NCBI GenBank assembly: GCA_019119745.1
Contig: DWWI01000073.1
Location: 1 to 14,079 of the forward strand
Reading direction: 5' to 3'
DNA length: 14,079 nt
Origin: Candidatus Mediterraneibacter gallistercoris
Lineage (GTDB): Bacteria; Bacillota_A; Clostridia; Lachnospirales; Lachnospiraceae
Position numbers and translations under genes: made by a program. Positions 7,524 to 14,079 of this stretch are shown piece after piece (the first letter of the stretch is position 1; the number at the start of each line of letters is the position of its first letter). The notes beneath the pieces were generated by a model, which was not told the origin of the DNA, did not search any database, and was given only the letters and a program-made list of their open reading frames with translations.

Positions 7524-7581
7524 AAAGACACCGGATCTGTGCAGTTTTTGTAATAAAACTACAAAATCCGGTGTCTTTTTT
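7524..7581. terminator. Intergenic terminator hairpin between racemase and phoH genes
   Basis: AAAGACACCGGAT (7524-7536) pairs with ATCCGGTGTCTTT (7566-7578). The inner part can fold further (TTTTGTA with TACAAAA). In the minus direction it would end the ligase-racemase transcript, with only a broken U tract (CTTTACTT). The plus side has a T6 run but no upstream plus-strand gene is seen. Confidence 0.7.
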
Positions 7582-7626
7582 GATTTTTTATCAGTCCTGT
7601 CTTTCCTTAAACTCTTTGCTGCACTG

Positions 7627-8781
7627 CTATATCACCACCCGGTGAAGTCTGCTCCCGAGCCTGCTCAGGATCTCATTTGTGATAGTTCCCGCTTTCTCTG
7701 CCATATCCTCCGCTGTAAATCTGTATTTTCCCGACCTGCCGATAAATACAGCCTCATCGCCCGGCAGGATTTCCGGCACATCTGTCACATCCAGCGTAAG
7801 CTGGTCCATACAGATCCGCCCGATGATCGGAACTTTCCGTCCTTTTACAAGGGTCTCCCCGCAGTTCGACAGACTGCGGGGAATCCCGTCCGCATACCCG
7901 GCCGAGACAATAGCGAGCCGCCGCGTATTGTCTGCAGTGTAGGTAAGCCCGTACCCGGCAGATTCTCCCGCCGGCAGTTCTTTTACGCTTGCCACTCTGG
8001 CTTTCAGAGACAAGACCGGCTTCAGTCTGTTTGCCGTCCGCACTCTGTCATCTGCTGAGCTCAGGCATCCGTAGAGGGCGATCCCCGGTCTGGAAAAATC
8101 ATAAGAATATTCCGGATAGTTTAAAAGTCCGTAACTTCCCTGAATATGACATTTGAATCCCCGGATGCCTTTTTTGTGCAGGTAATCCGTAACCTGATCA
8201 AACCTGTGTATCTGCTCCCGGGTATATTTATCCTCCGTATCTGTAAGCCCGTCAGATACACAGAGATGGGAGAACATTCCCGTTACCCTGAGATTCTGCA
8301 ATTTCCATACTTTCTCTATAAGTTCAAGCCTGTCATAAGGGATTCCCAGCCGGTGCATCCCGGTATCTACATCGACATGCACCGCAATCGTATCACAATT
8401 TCCGGCAGTGCTCCCGCAGCTGACCTTTCCGGCGTATGCCGACAGCCTGCCGGCATAGTCAAGATCCACCGCTGTCTGGGTCAGACTGTAGTGCATAAGC
8501 TCCGCAAATCCGTCCGGATGGGTATACCCGAGGATCAGGATCTGGCCGGATATTCCTGCCTGACGGAGCCGTATTCCTTCATCTACAGACGCCACACAGT
8601 AGTTACGGATCCCGGCATCCTGAAGAATACGGGATACAAGAACATCCCCATGTCCGTAGGCATTGGCCTTTACCGCGGGCATGAGAGCGCATCCGGCGCC
8701 AGAAAGTCTCTGCAGTTCCTCCATATTATTCAGAAGATTTTCTTCATTTATACTGATCCATGCCCTGTCTGTCTCATGCAT
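7627..8781 (-). CDS. alr: PLP-dependent alanine/serine racemase (VanT C-terminal-like)
   Basis: This 384-residue fold-III racemase has the PLP lysine Lys38 in AVKANAYGHG, the catalytic tyrosine Tyr277 in AGYGLTY, RLGIP and the GRICMDQL signature at 321-328. It interconverts L- and D-alanine or L- and D-serine for peptidoglycan. The ATG at 8779-8781 is chosen because AAAGGAG sits ten bases upstream, inside the end of the acyltransferase gene, and the protein then begins at the conserved racemase N terminus. It overlaps that gene by eight bases (ATGCATGA). By hand alignment Ser377 occupies the position of Geobacillus Alr Tyr354, a site reported to differ in VanT serine racemases. The VanG-type ligase and VanT-like membrane gene favour a D-Ser role, but a housekeeping alanine racemase remains possible. 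Confidence 0.92.
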   Translation of the reverse strand: MHETDRAWISINEENLLNNMEELQRLSGAGCALMPAVKANAYGHGDVLVSRILQDAGIRNYCVASVDEGIRLRQAGISGQILILGYTHPDGFAELMHYSLTQTAVDLDYAGRLSAYAGKVSCGSTAGNCDTIAVHVDVDTGMHRLGIPYDRLELIEKVWKLQNLRVTGMFSHLCVSDGLTDTEDKYTREQIHRFDQVTDYLHKKGIRGFKCHIQGSYGLLNYPEYSYDFSRPGIALYGCLSSADDRVRTANRLKPVLSLKARVASVKELPAGESAGYGLTYTADNTRRLAIVSAGYADGIPRSLSNCGETLVKGRKVPIIGRICMDQLTLDVTDVPEILPGDEAVFIGRSGKYRFTAEDMAEKAGTITNEILSRLGSRLHRVVI

Positions 8782-9889
8782 TTTCGTTTTTCTCCTTTCG
8801 TATTCTGAGCCGGAAGTATATCTGATCAATAAATACTGCTGCGGCGAAAGATACCGCCGAAACACTTATAAACTGGACAAACGCATTTTTCGCAAGAAGC
8901 CAGTCCAGACCTGCTGCTCCTGCAATTCCCCTAAGTACGATCAGCACTCCCGGATGTATGATGTACACGATCATGGAGACATCCCGCGTCCACCCCGGCG
9001 CGCGCCCCGGCACATAAAGCAGCAGCCGGAACAGGAAATACATGACCGGCGGCAGGAACAGATACATACTATTGTGACGCTGCAGATCCTGGCTGAATGT
9101 CAGATATCCCTCGATGAGCATCAGAGAGAGGCTCACACACAAACCTGCAACATCCCATCCTGTACTGATATCCCGCACTGTACTGTTCTTCCGTCCTGTC
9201 CCGCCGCCTGTACATACTGTATTTTCTGTCTTTTCCATGCCTGACTTTCTCTCTCTGAGCATCAGTCCCATGAGCAGGAAAATCGGAGCATAGAAAATGC
9301 CGTTTCGTGTGTAGCTGCTCACAGCAAAGATTACATCATACATATGCTCCAGAACAGGAACCCGGGCTGCAATTCCGAAGTAACTGTCCCCGCCTACTCC
9401 AATCAGATAAAGCAGTATCGAAATAACCAAAACTATTCCCGCCGGGAATTTCTTCAAAAGCATCATAACTGTGAAGCATCCGATGATCACCGCCGGGAAA
9501 TACCAGAGATGGTAAAATGTCCCGTCAAAAATGAGCATCCTGATAAATTCCCCGGCACTTTCAGGAAGTCCTCCCGAGTAAAAATTGACCGGAAGGTAAA
9601 GCACGATTGATACCGCATACAAAAACAGTATCTTTTTTATAGAACGGAGCACTTTACTGCCCGCATTATTTCCGCTTTTTCTCCATGAACCAAGTACAAA
9701 ATATCCGGTCGTCATAAAGAAGAATGGGACCGCCACTCTTCCGGCACAATAGGTCAGCAGAAAATCAAAATCTTTGCTGACGCCTGAAAACGGAGCCGTG
9801 TGAATCGCAATTACCATAACAGCAGCCGCGATACGGAAGTAATCGATCCCGGCATAATTCACCGTCTGCGCGTGTCCTCTGCTGCTCAT
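8774..9889 (-). CDS. Membrane acyltransferase-3 family protein (VanT membrane-domain-like)
   Basis: This 371-residue, strongly hydrophobic protein has about ten predicted membrane segments. It begins with the acyltransferase-3 hallmark YFRIAAAVMVIAIHT (conserved His30), then RVAVPFFFMTTGYF at 51-64, and ends with IIHPG near 310-314. This family O-acylates sugars, but the same domain forms the membrane half of VanT serine racemases, where it has been linked to L-serine uptake. The match to that half and the position directly before a racemase gene favour a VanT-type role. A charged, glycine/threonine-rich cytoplasmic insert lies at about 212-243. The start at 9889 has AAAGGAAGG upstream and overlaps the stop of a possible 35-codon ORF. 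The stop overlaps the racemase start. Confidence 0.87.
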   Translation of the reverse strand: MSSRGHAQTVNYAGIDYFRIAAAVMVIAIHTAPFSGVSKDFDFLLTYCAGRVAVPFFFMTTGYFVLGSWRKSGNNAGSKVLRSIKKILFLYAVSIVLYLPVNFYSGGLPESAGEFIRMLIFDGTFYHLWYFPAVIIGCFTVMMLLKKFPAGIVLVISILLYLIGVGGDSYFGIAARVPVLEHMYDVIFAVSSYTRNGIFYAPIFLLMGLMLRERKSGMEKTENTVCTGGGTGRKNSTVRDISTGWDVAGLCVSLSLMLIEGYLTFSQDLQRHNSMYLFLPPVMYFLFRLLLYVPGRAPGWTRDVSMIVYIIHPGVLIVLRGIAGAAGLDWLLAKNAFVQFISVSAVSFAAAVFIDQIYFRLRIRKEKNENA

Positions 9890-9993
9890 CTTGCCTTCCT
9901 TTCTCCCCCGCGGACGCCGCTTGTATTTCCAGCACTACCCGCATTGCCGCAGAACAGATATTGTCCTGAATTTGCCTGTGTATTTTTCATCAT
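9886..9993 (-). CDS. Possible 35-residue small ORF between ligase and acyltransferase
   Basis: The ATG at 9991-9993 lies two bases after the ligase stop and is preceded at the right distance by GGAGG (10001-10005) inside the ligase's last codons. The frame reads MMKNTQANSGQYLFCGNAGS and then a Gly/Arg/Lys-rich end. It stops at a TGA that overlaps the acyltransferase ATG (ATGA). The architecture is that of a translated coupling cistron. The product is rich in Gly, Asn and Ser, has one Cys, shows no signal or membrane segment, and matches nothing I know. It may be a true small protein, a coupling device or chance. Confidence 0.4.
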   Translation of the reverse strand: MMKNTQANSGQYLFCGNAGSAGNTSGVRGGERKAR

Positions 9994-9995
9994 AT

Positions 9996-11075
9996 TCACA
10001 CCTCCATCTCGATCAGACGGCTGATCAGTTCCTGAAAAGAAATTCCCGCGGCTTTCATCATTCCCGGATAACGGCTGTGGGCGGTAAAGCCCGGGATCGT
10101 GTTCACTTCATTAAAATAAATTTTCCCTTCAGGCGTCAGGAACATGTCTACTCTTGCAAAATCCCTGCACTTTAATGCACGGTAGATGACCGCCGCCAGA
10201 TGGCGGATCTCTTCTGCTTTCTCATGGGGGATCCTTGCCGGGACATAGATATTTGATGTCTTCAATGTATATTTTTCTTCGTAATTAAAGAAACCTTCCG
10301 ACAGCTCGATCTCGTCCACTTCGCCGATCGTAAGTTCCCTGTTTCCAAGGACAGCGCATCCCACCTCAAAGCCTCGGATCTGTTCTTCCAGGATTACTTC
10401 CGTATCATGCTCAAATGCACTCTCCACAGCAGGGATCAGCTCATTCTCTTTACATACTCTCGTAATACCAAAGGAAGATCCGGCACGGACCGGCTTTACA
10501 AACAACGGATACCCCAGCCTGCGCGCATATTTCTGTATCTCATGTGCATCATACGGTTTCGTTACAGTCACTGTCTCTGCCACCGGTACCCCTGCTGCTG
10601 CCGCGATACGATGCGAGAGTTCTTTGTCCATGCCGACAGCAGAACTCAGCATTCCGCATCCAATGACCGGGATGCCGGCAAGCTCCAGCACGCCCTGTAC
10701 AGTGCCGTCTTCTCCGTTTTTCCCGTGCAGGATCGGAAATGCCGCATCCAGTGATATAGCACGGATTTCGTCTGGTCCCTGATAGCAGATGCCATGAACC
10801 TTCTTGTCCGTAGATACCCATATCGGCGTACATGTCCTTTCACTGTACCATTTGTCCTCCGGTATATCATCGATATTCCCCTGATACAGATACCACTGCC
10901 CGCTCTGACGGCTGATGCCGATCAGGATCTGTTCGTAACGATCTGTATCCATGTTCTCGATCACAGCATGTGCCGACTGGAGCGACACTTCATATTCTGT
11001 AGAACATCCGCCAAACAGTACGGCAATCCTTTTCTTTTTCTCATTTCCAGTTTCTGTTATTCTGATATCATTCAT
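9996..11075 (-). CDS. vanG: VanG-type D-alanine:D-serine (or D-alanine:D-alanine) ligase
   Basis: This 359-residue ATP-grasp ligase joins D-Ala to a second D-amino acid for the end of the peptidoglycan stem peptide. It shows LFGGCSTEYEVSLQS (about 20-34), PILHGKNGEDGT (about 114-125), KPVRAGSSFG (194-203) and NEVNTIPGFT (322-331). The omega-loop region reads EKYTLKTSNIYVPA (267-280). As I recall, EKY is typical of VanC/E/G D-Ser ligases, while ordinary Ddl has AKY and VanA/B D-Lac ligases have a histidine there; the whole chain resembles VanG. The ATG at 11073-11075 has AAGGAGAG upstream; the frame is open to 11135 but lacks such a site. It heads an operon with the small ORF, the VanT-like membrane protein and the racemase. 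No vanXY or vanRS is seen. Confidence 0.9.
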   Translation of the reverse strand: MNDIRITETGNEKKKRIAVLFGGCSTEYEVSLQSAHAVIENMDTDRYEQILIGISRQSGQWYLYQGNIDDIPEDKWYSERTCTPIWVSTDKKVHGICYQGPDEIRAISLDAAFPILHGKNGEDGTVQGVLELAGIPVIGCGMLSSAVGMDKELSHRIAAAAGVPVAETVTVTKPYDAHEIQKYARRLGYPLFVKPVRAGSSFGITRVCKENELIPAVESAFEHDTEVILEEQIRGFEVGCAVLGNRELTIGEVDEIELSEGFFNYEEKYTLKTSNIYVPARIPHEKAEEIRHLAAVIYRALKCRDFARVDMFLTPEGKIYFNEVNTIPGFTAHSRYPGMMKAAGISFQELISRLIEMEV

Positions 11076-11152
11076 TTTCTTTCTCTCCTTCTTTTCTTTA
11101 AGATGCCGGCTGTTACCTGTAAAACATACGGTCATCCCTGTCCGATAAGGAA

Positions 11153-11161
11153 ATGATAGCA
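11153..11161 (-). promoter_or_regulatory. Probable promoter of the ligase-racemase operon
   Basis: On the minus strand this reads TGCTATCAT, an extended -10 element without a good -35. It gives a leader of about 70 bases. The leader contains TTTACAGGTAA (plus strand 11113-11123), close to the half-site seen at the XRE promoter. Confidence 0.45.
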
Positions 11162-11257
11162 GTGGCGGATTAATGATTTTTAATGAAATTATGACGATTT
11201 AGAGTGTAGAATTATTAAGATTTTCCTAAGCAACGCTGCATTACACGCGTCGCCGTG

Positions 11258-11287
11258 TTGCCTTTTCCTCAGAAAATGTGATATCAT
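11258..11287 (+). promoter_or_regulatory. Probable promoter of the CmpB-like gene
   Basis: TTGCCT at 11258-11263 is followed after 18 bases by TATCAT at 11282-11287, which is preceded by TGA to make an extended -10. The -35 overlaps the right arm of an imperfect inverted repeat (GCAAC 11230-11234 with GTTGC 11257-11261; ACACG 11243-11247 with CGTGT 11254-11258). Confidence 0.5.
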
Positions 11288-11341
11288 ACCGACTATAACT
11301 ATCCAGATTTACTTCATTACAAAAGAGAGGAAACATGTTTT

Positions 11342-12643
11342 ATGAACATTACATTTACTGAGCTGCTCTGGCTCTTTCTCATCTACTCTTTTCTCGGATG
11401 GATCTTTGAGGCAGTTGTCGGAACTATAAAAAACAAAAGATTCACAAACCGTGGATTCTCCACAGGACCATTCTGTATTGTCTACGGTATTGCAGCTGTC
11501 ACGATGCAGATCACGCTTGCAGATCTGATGGATAATCCCGTCTTTCTGTTTATCGGGTGCGGTATACAGGCTACATTTATTGAATGGTTTGCAGGGAAAT
11601 TGCTGGAGCTCATAAACCGACGCAAATGGTGGGATTATTCAAATAAGAAATGGAATTTTGACGGATATATCTGTCTGGAATACACATTGCTCTGGGCTGT
11701 CCTCGGATCTGTCAGTGTAAAATACGGAAATACATTTTTCCTTTTTCTGTATAAACTCATCCCCGAACCGTTTCCCGCAGTCCTCACATGGATAATCACA
11801 GGATTCGTAGTGCTTGATTCCGCAGTTTCCCTGGCTGCTGTATTCCATTTACGCAGAAGCAAAAACAAAAAGGCGGACAGCCCTGTCAGGAGTCTGTCTT
11901 CGAAATTGTACAAAGCCGCTCTCGCTGTCATCAGATATGTGGAGCGCCGTATGGCAAAAGCGTATCCTGTCATAGAGGAGAAATCCGAAGAGATCCTGAA
12001 AAAAGGTAAATTTGCAGAAGGCTGTGGTTTTTACAAACTGTTCTGGCTCTTTCTCATCGGCGCTTTTCTTGGCGATATCACAGAGACGATCTTCTGCCGC
12101 CTGACCTCAGGCGTCTGGATGAGCAGAAGCAGTCTCGTATGGGGACCTTTCAGTATTGTATGGGGACTTGCCATCGCCCTTGCCACATCGCTTCTGTACA
12201 AGGACAAAGACAAGCCGGACCGGCACATCTTCCTGATCGGCGCCCTGCTCGGCGGAGCCTATGAATATGTGTGCAGCGTCTTTACAGAGCTTGTATTCGG
12301 ACAGGTTTTCTGGGATTACAGTAAAATCCCGTTCAACCTGGGCGGCAGAGTTAATCTCCTCTACTGTTTCTTCTGGGGGATTGCCGCTGTTGTCTGGATC
12401 AAGCTCCTGTATCCGAGGTTCTCCGGATGGATCGAACGTATCCCGAAGGTTGCAGGATACATAACGACCTGGATCCTGGTCGTCTTCATGGCCGCGGATA
12501 TTCTCGTCTCATCCGCCGCACTGATACGCTATGATCAGAGAGCCGGAGGTCCCGCCGCCCAAAGTGGATGGCAGCAGATCATAGATGAAAATTTTGACGA
12601 CAATACAATGCAGAAGATCTATCCGAACGCAAAGCAGAGATAA
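11342..12643 (+). CDS. CmpB-like putative ABC-transporter membrane protein, internally duplicated
   Basis: This 433-residue multi-pass membrane protein resembles the family labelled putative ABC-transporter type IV/CmpB (PF06541), whose function is poorly known. It contains two related halves, at about 7-168 and 230-395, joined by a basic, charged linker (about 170-228). LLWLFLIYSFLGWIFE (8-23) mirrors LFWLFLIGAFLGDITE (233-248). GPFCIVYGIA (42-51) mirrors GPFSIVWGLA (268-277), and WWDYS (96-100) mirrors FWDYS (323-327). A short soluble tail follows the last membrane helix. The ATG at 11342 is chosen because the frame from ATG 11335 closes after eight codons; the GAGAGG site ends at 11330. 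No ATPase gene is adjacent. It is divergent from the ligase operon and ends at a two-way terminator. Confidence 0.85.
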   Translation: MNITFTELLWLFLIYSFLGWIFEAVVGTIKNKRFTNRGFSTGPFCIVYGIAAVTMQITLADLMDNPVFLFIGCGIQATFIEWFAGKLLELINRRKWWDYSNKKWNFDGYICLEYTLLWAVLGSVSVKYGNTFFLFLYKLIPEPFPAVLTWIITGFVVLDSAVSLAAVFHLRRSKNKKADSPVRSLSSKLYKAALAVIRYVERRMAKAYPVIEEKSEEILKKGKFAEGCGFYKLFWLFLIGAFLGDITETIFCRLTSGVWMSRSSLVWGPFSIVWGLAIALATSLLYKDKDKPDRHIFLIGALLGGAYEYVCSVFTELVFGQVFWDYSKIPFNLGGRVNLLYCFFWGIAAVVWIKLLYPRFSGWIERIPKVAGYITTWILVVFMAADILVSSAALIRYDQRAGGPAAQSGWQQIIDENFDDNTMQKIYPNAKQR

Positions 12644-12691
12644 AAAACGGAGGTCCATAGCCTGAAATGGCAGTATGGATCTCCGCTTTTT
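12643..12691. terminator. Bidirectional terminator between CmpB-like and symporter genes
   Basis: CGGAGGTCCATA (12648-12659) pairs with TATGGATCTCCG (12674-12685), a 12-bp stem with one G-U pair. A T5 run lies on the plus side and an A run (12642-12647) gives T6 on the minus strand. It serves both convergent genes. A second small hairpin, TTCCGC/GCGGAA at 12702-12719, lies between it and the symporter stop. Confidence 0.9.
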
Positions 12692-12733
12692 ATCATGTGC
12701 ATTCCGCATGAACGCGGAAAACACCTCTCTCTG

Positions 12734-13951
12734 CTAAAGGTCAATCTTAAGATTCTGTTCTTTGATATTATGTCTGTCAGCATACCCTGACAAGATCATG
12801 GTAAGCGCGCCGTCTCCGGTAATATTGCAAGCTGTACCAAAGCTGTCCTGGAGTGCGAAGATGGTGAGCATCAGGGCGGTTCCGGTCTCATCGAAACCAA
12901 GCACACCCGTAATCAGGCCGAGTGACGCCATGACTGTTCCGCCGGGCACTCCCGGCGCTCCGATGGCAAATACTCCGAGCAGCAGGCAGAACAGGATCAT
13001 TGTTCCGACATCCGGCATCTTTCCATATAAAATCTGGGATACCGTCATCACAAAAAACACCTCAGTCAGCACTGAACCGCAGAGATGGATATTGGCAAAC
13101 AGAGGAATGCCGAAATCTACCATATCATCTCTGAGCGGCGGTTCTGATTTTTTCGCACATCGCAGCGCCACCCCCAGTGTCGCCGCCGAGGACATCGTAC
13201 CGATAGCGGTAATATATGCAGGTCCGTAATTCCTTATCACATCCAGCGGATTGCTCCGGGAGTAAATTCCTGCCGCAATATAGAGAACAGCCATCCAAAG
13301 ATAGTGACCCGCAACCACGATCAGCACAACCTGCAAAAATACCGGAAGCTGTATCGTGATCGTCCCCTCATAGGAAAGCGCACAGAAGGTAAAGCCGATA
13401 AATACAGGCAGGAGCGGGATCACTACCCTTGTTACAATCTGCAGGACGATCTTCTGAAATTCTTCCAGGAGATTCGTAATTGTCACAGCATTTGTCCATG
13501 TGCAGGCAAGTCCCAGAAACACAGACAGTACAAGCGCACTCATCACCGTCATGATCTCCGGGATTTCAAGCCGGAATACTACTTCCGGCAATTCCTTCAA
13601 TCCTTCTACTTCAGAGACAATAGACAGACGCGGGATAATCCCGTAACCGGCAGCCACAGACAGAAGCGAAGCCAGAATGGATGACATATATGCGCAGAAC
13701 AGCGCCACGCCCAGCATCCGCGAAGCATTCTTTCCGAGCCTCGTGATGGACGGCGCGATAAAACCGATGACGATCAGAGGTACACAGAAGTTAATAAGCT
13801 CTGACAAAATAAATCTTACAGTTACAACGATATTCATTACAGCGTTGCCGGCGGCCTTTGCGGACTCAATCCCGGCAAGTTGTCCCGCAATAATCCCGAG
13901 TACGACTCCCACAACCAGTTTGAACGGAAGGCTGGTAAATATTTTTTTCAT
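12734..13951 (-). CDS. Atypical dicarboxylate/amino acid:cation symporter (DAACS, SDF family)
   Basis: This 405-residue membrane protein has the glutamate-transporter (GltPh-like) layout. Visible motifs are the hairpin-1 serine motif TMSSAATLG (252-260), the hairpin-2 tip APGVPGG (332-338) and the last-helix motif CNITGD (375-380). The family's NMDGT Na+-site motif is replaced by HLCGS at 289-293. The side-chain-binding arginine (GltPh Arg397) aligns with Gly372, while Asp369 and Asn376 remain. This argues against a plain glutamate/aspartate transporter and for a neutral or other substrate with altered ion coupling. The ATG at 13949-13951 is chosen because TGGAG sits just upstream and the protein then starts at the conserved first helix. 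An in-frame ATG at 13963 and an open frame to 14062 are alternatives. Confidence 0.9.
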   Translation of the reverse strand: MKKIFTSLPFKLVVGVVLGIIAGQLAGIESAKAAGNAVMNIVVTVRFILSELINFCVPLIVIGFIAPSITRLGKNASRMLGVALFCAYMSSILASLLSVAAGYGIIPRLSIVSEVEGLKELPEVVFRLEIPEIMTVMSALVLSVFLGLACTWTNAVTITNLLEEFQKIVLQIVTRVVIPLLPVFIGFTFCALSYEGTITIQLPVFLQVVLIVVAGHYLWMAVLYIAAGIYSRSNPLDVIRNYGPAYITAIGTMSSAATLGVALRCAKKSEPPLRDDMVDFGIPLFANIHLCGSVLTEVFFVMTVSQILYGKMPDVGTMILFCLLLGVFAIGAPGVPGGTVMASLGLITGVLGFDETGTALMLTIFALQDSFGTACNITGDGALTMILSGYADRHNIKEQNLKIDL

Positions 13952-13966
13952 GTAAATCTCCATTCC

Positions 13967-13986
13967 GCCGCCTTTCAGTTGGCGGC
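13967..13986 (-). promoter_or_regulatory. GC-rich hairpin in the symporter 5' leader
   Basis: GCCGCC and GGCGGC pair perfectly across an eight-base loop. The base of the hairpin lies only a few bases upstream of the GGAG that would serve as ribosome binding site. It could influence translation. It does not match a riboswitch I recognise. Confidence 0.4.
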
Positions 13987-14003
13987 ACAAATAGTAATGA
14001 AAG

Positions 14004-14079
14004 TTTCGACTTCCTCTGTCTTTTGCTCTATACTGAAAGCGAGAAGCTATACTACAAAGCACGGGAGGAGGAGTCGTAA
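14004..14079 (+). promoter_or_regulatory. Possible promoter and ribosome binding site of a gene beyond the right edge
   Basis: The sequence ends with GGGAGGAGGAG (14063-14073), a strong Shine-Dalgarno on the plus strand with no start codon yet reached. Two TATACT boxes (14029-14034 and 14048-14053) lie upstream, within a direct repeat of CTATACT. TTCGAC at 14005-14010 could be a -35 for the first box. A divergent gene probably starts just past the window. Confidence 0.35.

Noticed and set aside
8146..8808. 220-codon plus-strand ORF antisense to the racemase
   Set aside because: The opposite strand holds all racemase motifs; this frame is a mirror of codon bias.
8774..8865. Reading the acyltransferase/racemase junction as a frameshifted VanT pseudogene or programmed shift
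   Set aside because: The racemase has its own ATG and AAAGGAG at proper spacing. A -1 slip would not reach its frame; a +1 would be needed and no typical +1 signal is evident.
1..14079. CRISPR arrays, tRNAs, rRNAs, insertion sequences or prophage genes
   Set aside because: No regularly spaced repeats, cloverleaf-like sequence, transposase or integrase reading frame was seen on either strand.

Overview
The window looks like a chromosomal segment of a low-to-mid GC Gram-positive anaerobe of the Clostridia, most likely a Lachnospiraceae-type gut bacterium. The reasons are strong AGGAGG-type ribosome binding sites before nearly every gene, extended -10 promoters (TGnTATnnT), a PIN-PhoH protein, a VanG-type ligase and a CmpB-like membrane protein. 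This is inference from gene content; there is no rRNA or marker that fixes the species. I saw no tRNA, rRNA, CRISPR array, transposase or phage gene.

Left part (1-2040): the 5' end of the trigger factor gene (tig, minus strand) and a DJ-1/PfpI-family protein upstream of it. Divergent from these, on the plus strand, are a CYTH-fold triphosphatase-like protein and a small XRE-type repressor. The repressor promoter carries a perfect 11-bp inverted repeat around its -10 box. A 302-base gap (2041-2342) follows; its first half is rich in hairpins, including the repressor's terminator.

Middle (2343-7426, minus strand, transcribed right to left): a tight four-gene unit of PIN-PhoH ATPase, HD-domain hydrolase, polyphosphate kinase 1 and CorA-type magnesium channel. 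The first two overlap at TGATG, and the other gaps are 17 and 34 bases. With the CYTH protein close by, the region suggests phosphate polymer, nucleotide and Mg2+ metabolism.

Right-middle (7627-11075, minus strand): a peptidoglycan precursor operon. A VanG-type D-Ala:D-Ser (or D-Ala:D-Ala) ligase comes first, then a possible 35-codon ORF, a membrane acyltransferase-3 protein and a PLP-dependent alanine/serine racemase. The last two resemble the two halves of the fused vancomycin-resistance racemase VanT. Here they are separate genes joined by an 8-base overlap, with a Shine-Dalgarno inside the upstream gene. No VanXY, VanW or VanRS is present.

Right part: divergent from the ligase is a duplicated CmpB-like membrane protein (plus strand). 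It converges through a two-way terminator on a minus-strand DAACS-family symporter. In that symporter the family's Na+-site NMDGT motif reads HLCGS, and the substrate-binding arginine is replaced by glycine. The last bases look like the ribosome binding site of a plus-strand gene that begins beyond the window.

The strongest leads for something unusual are the split VanT with its VanG-type ligase, the atypical symporter, and the self-contained repressor/operator.
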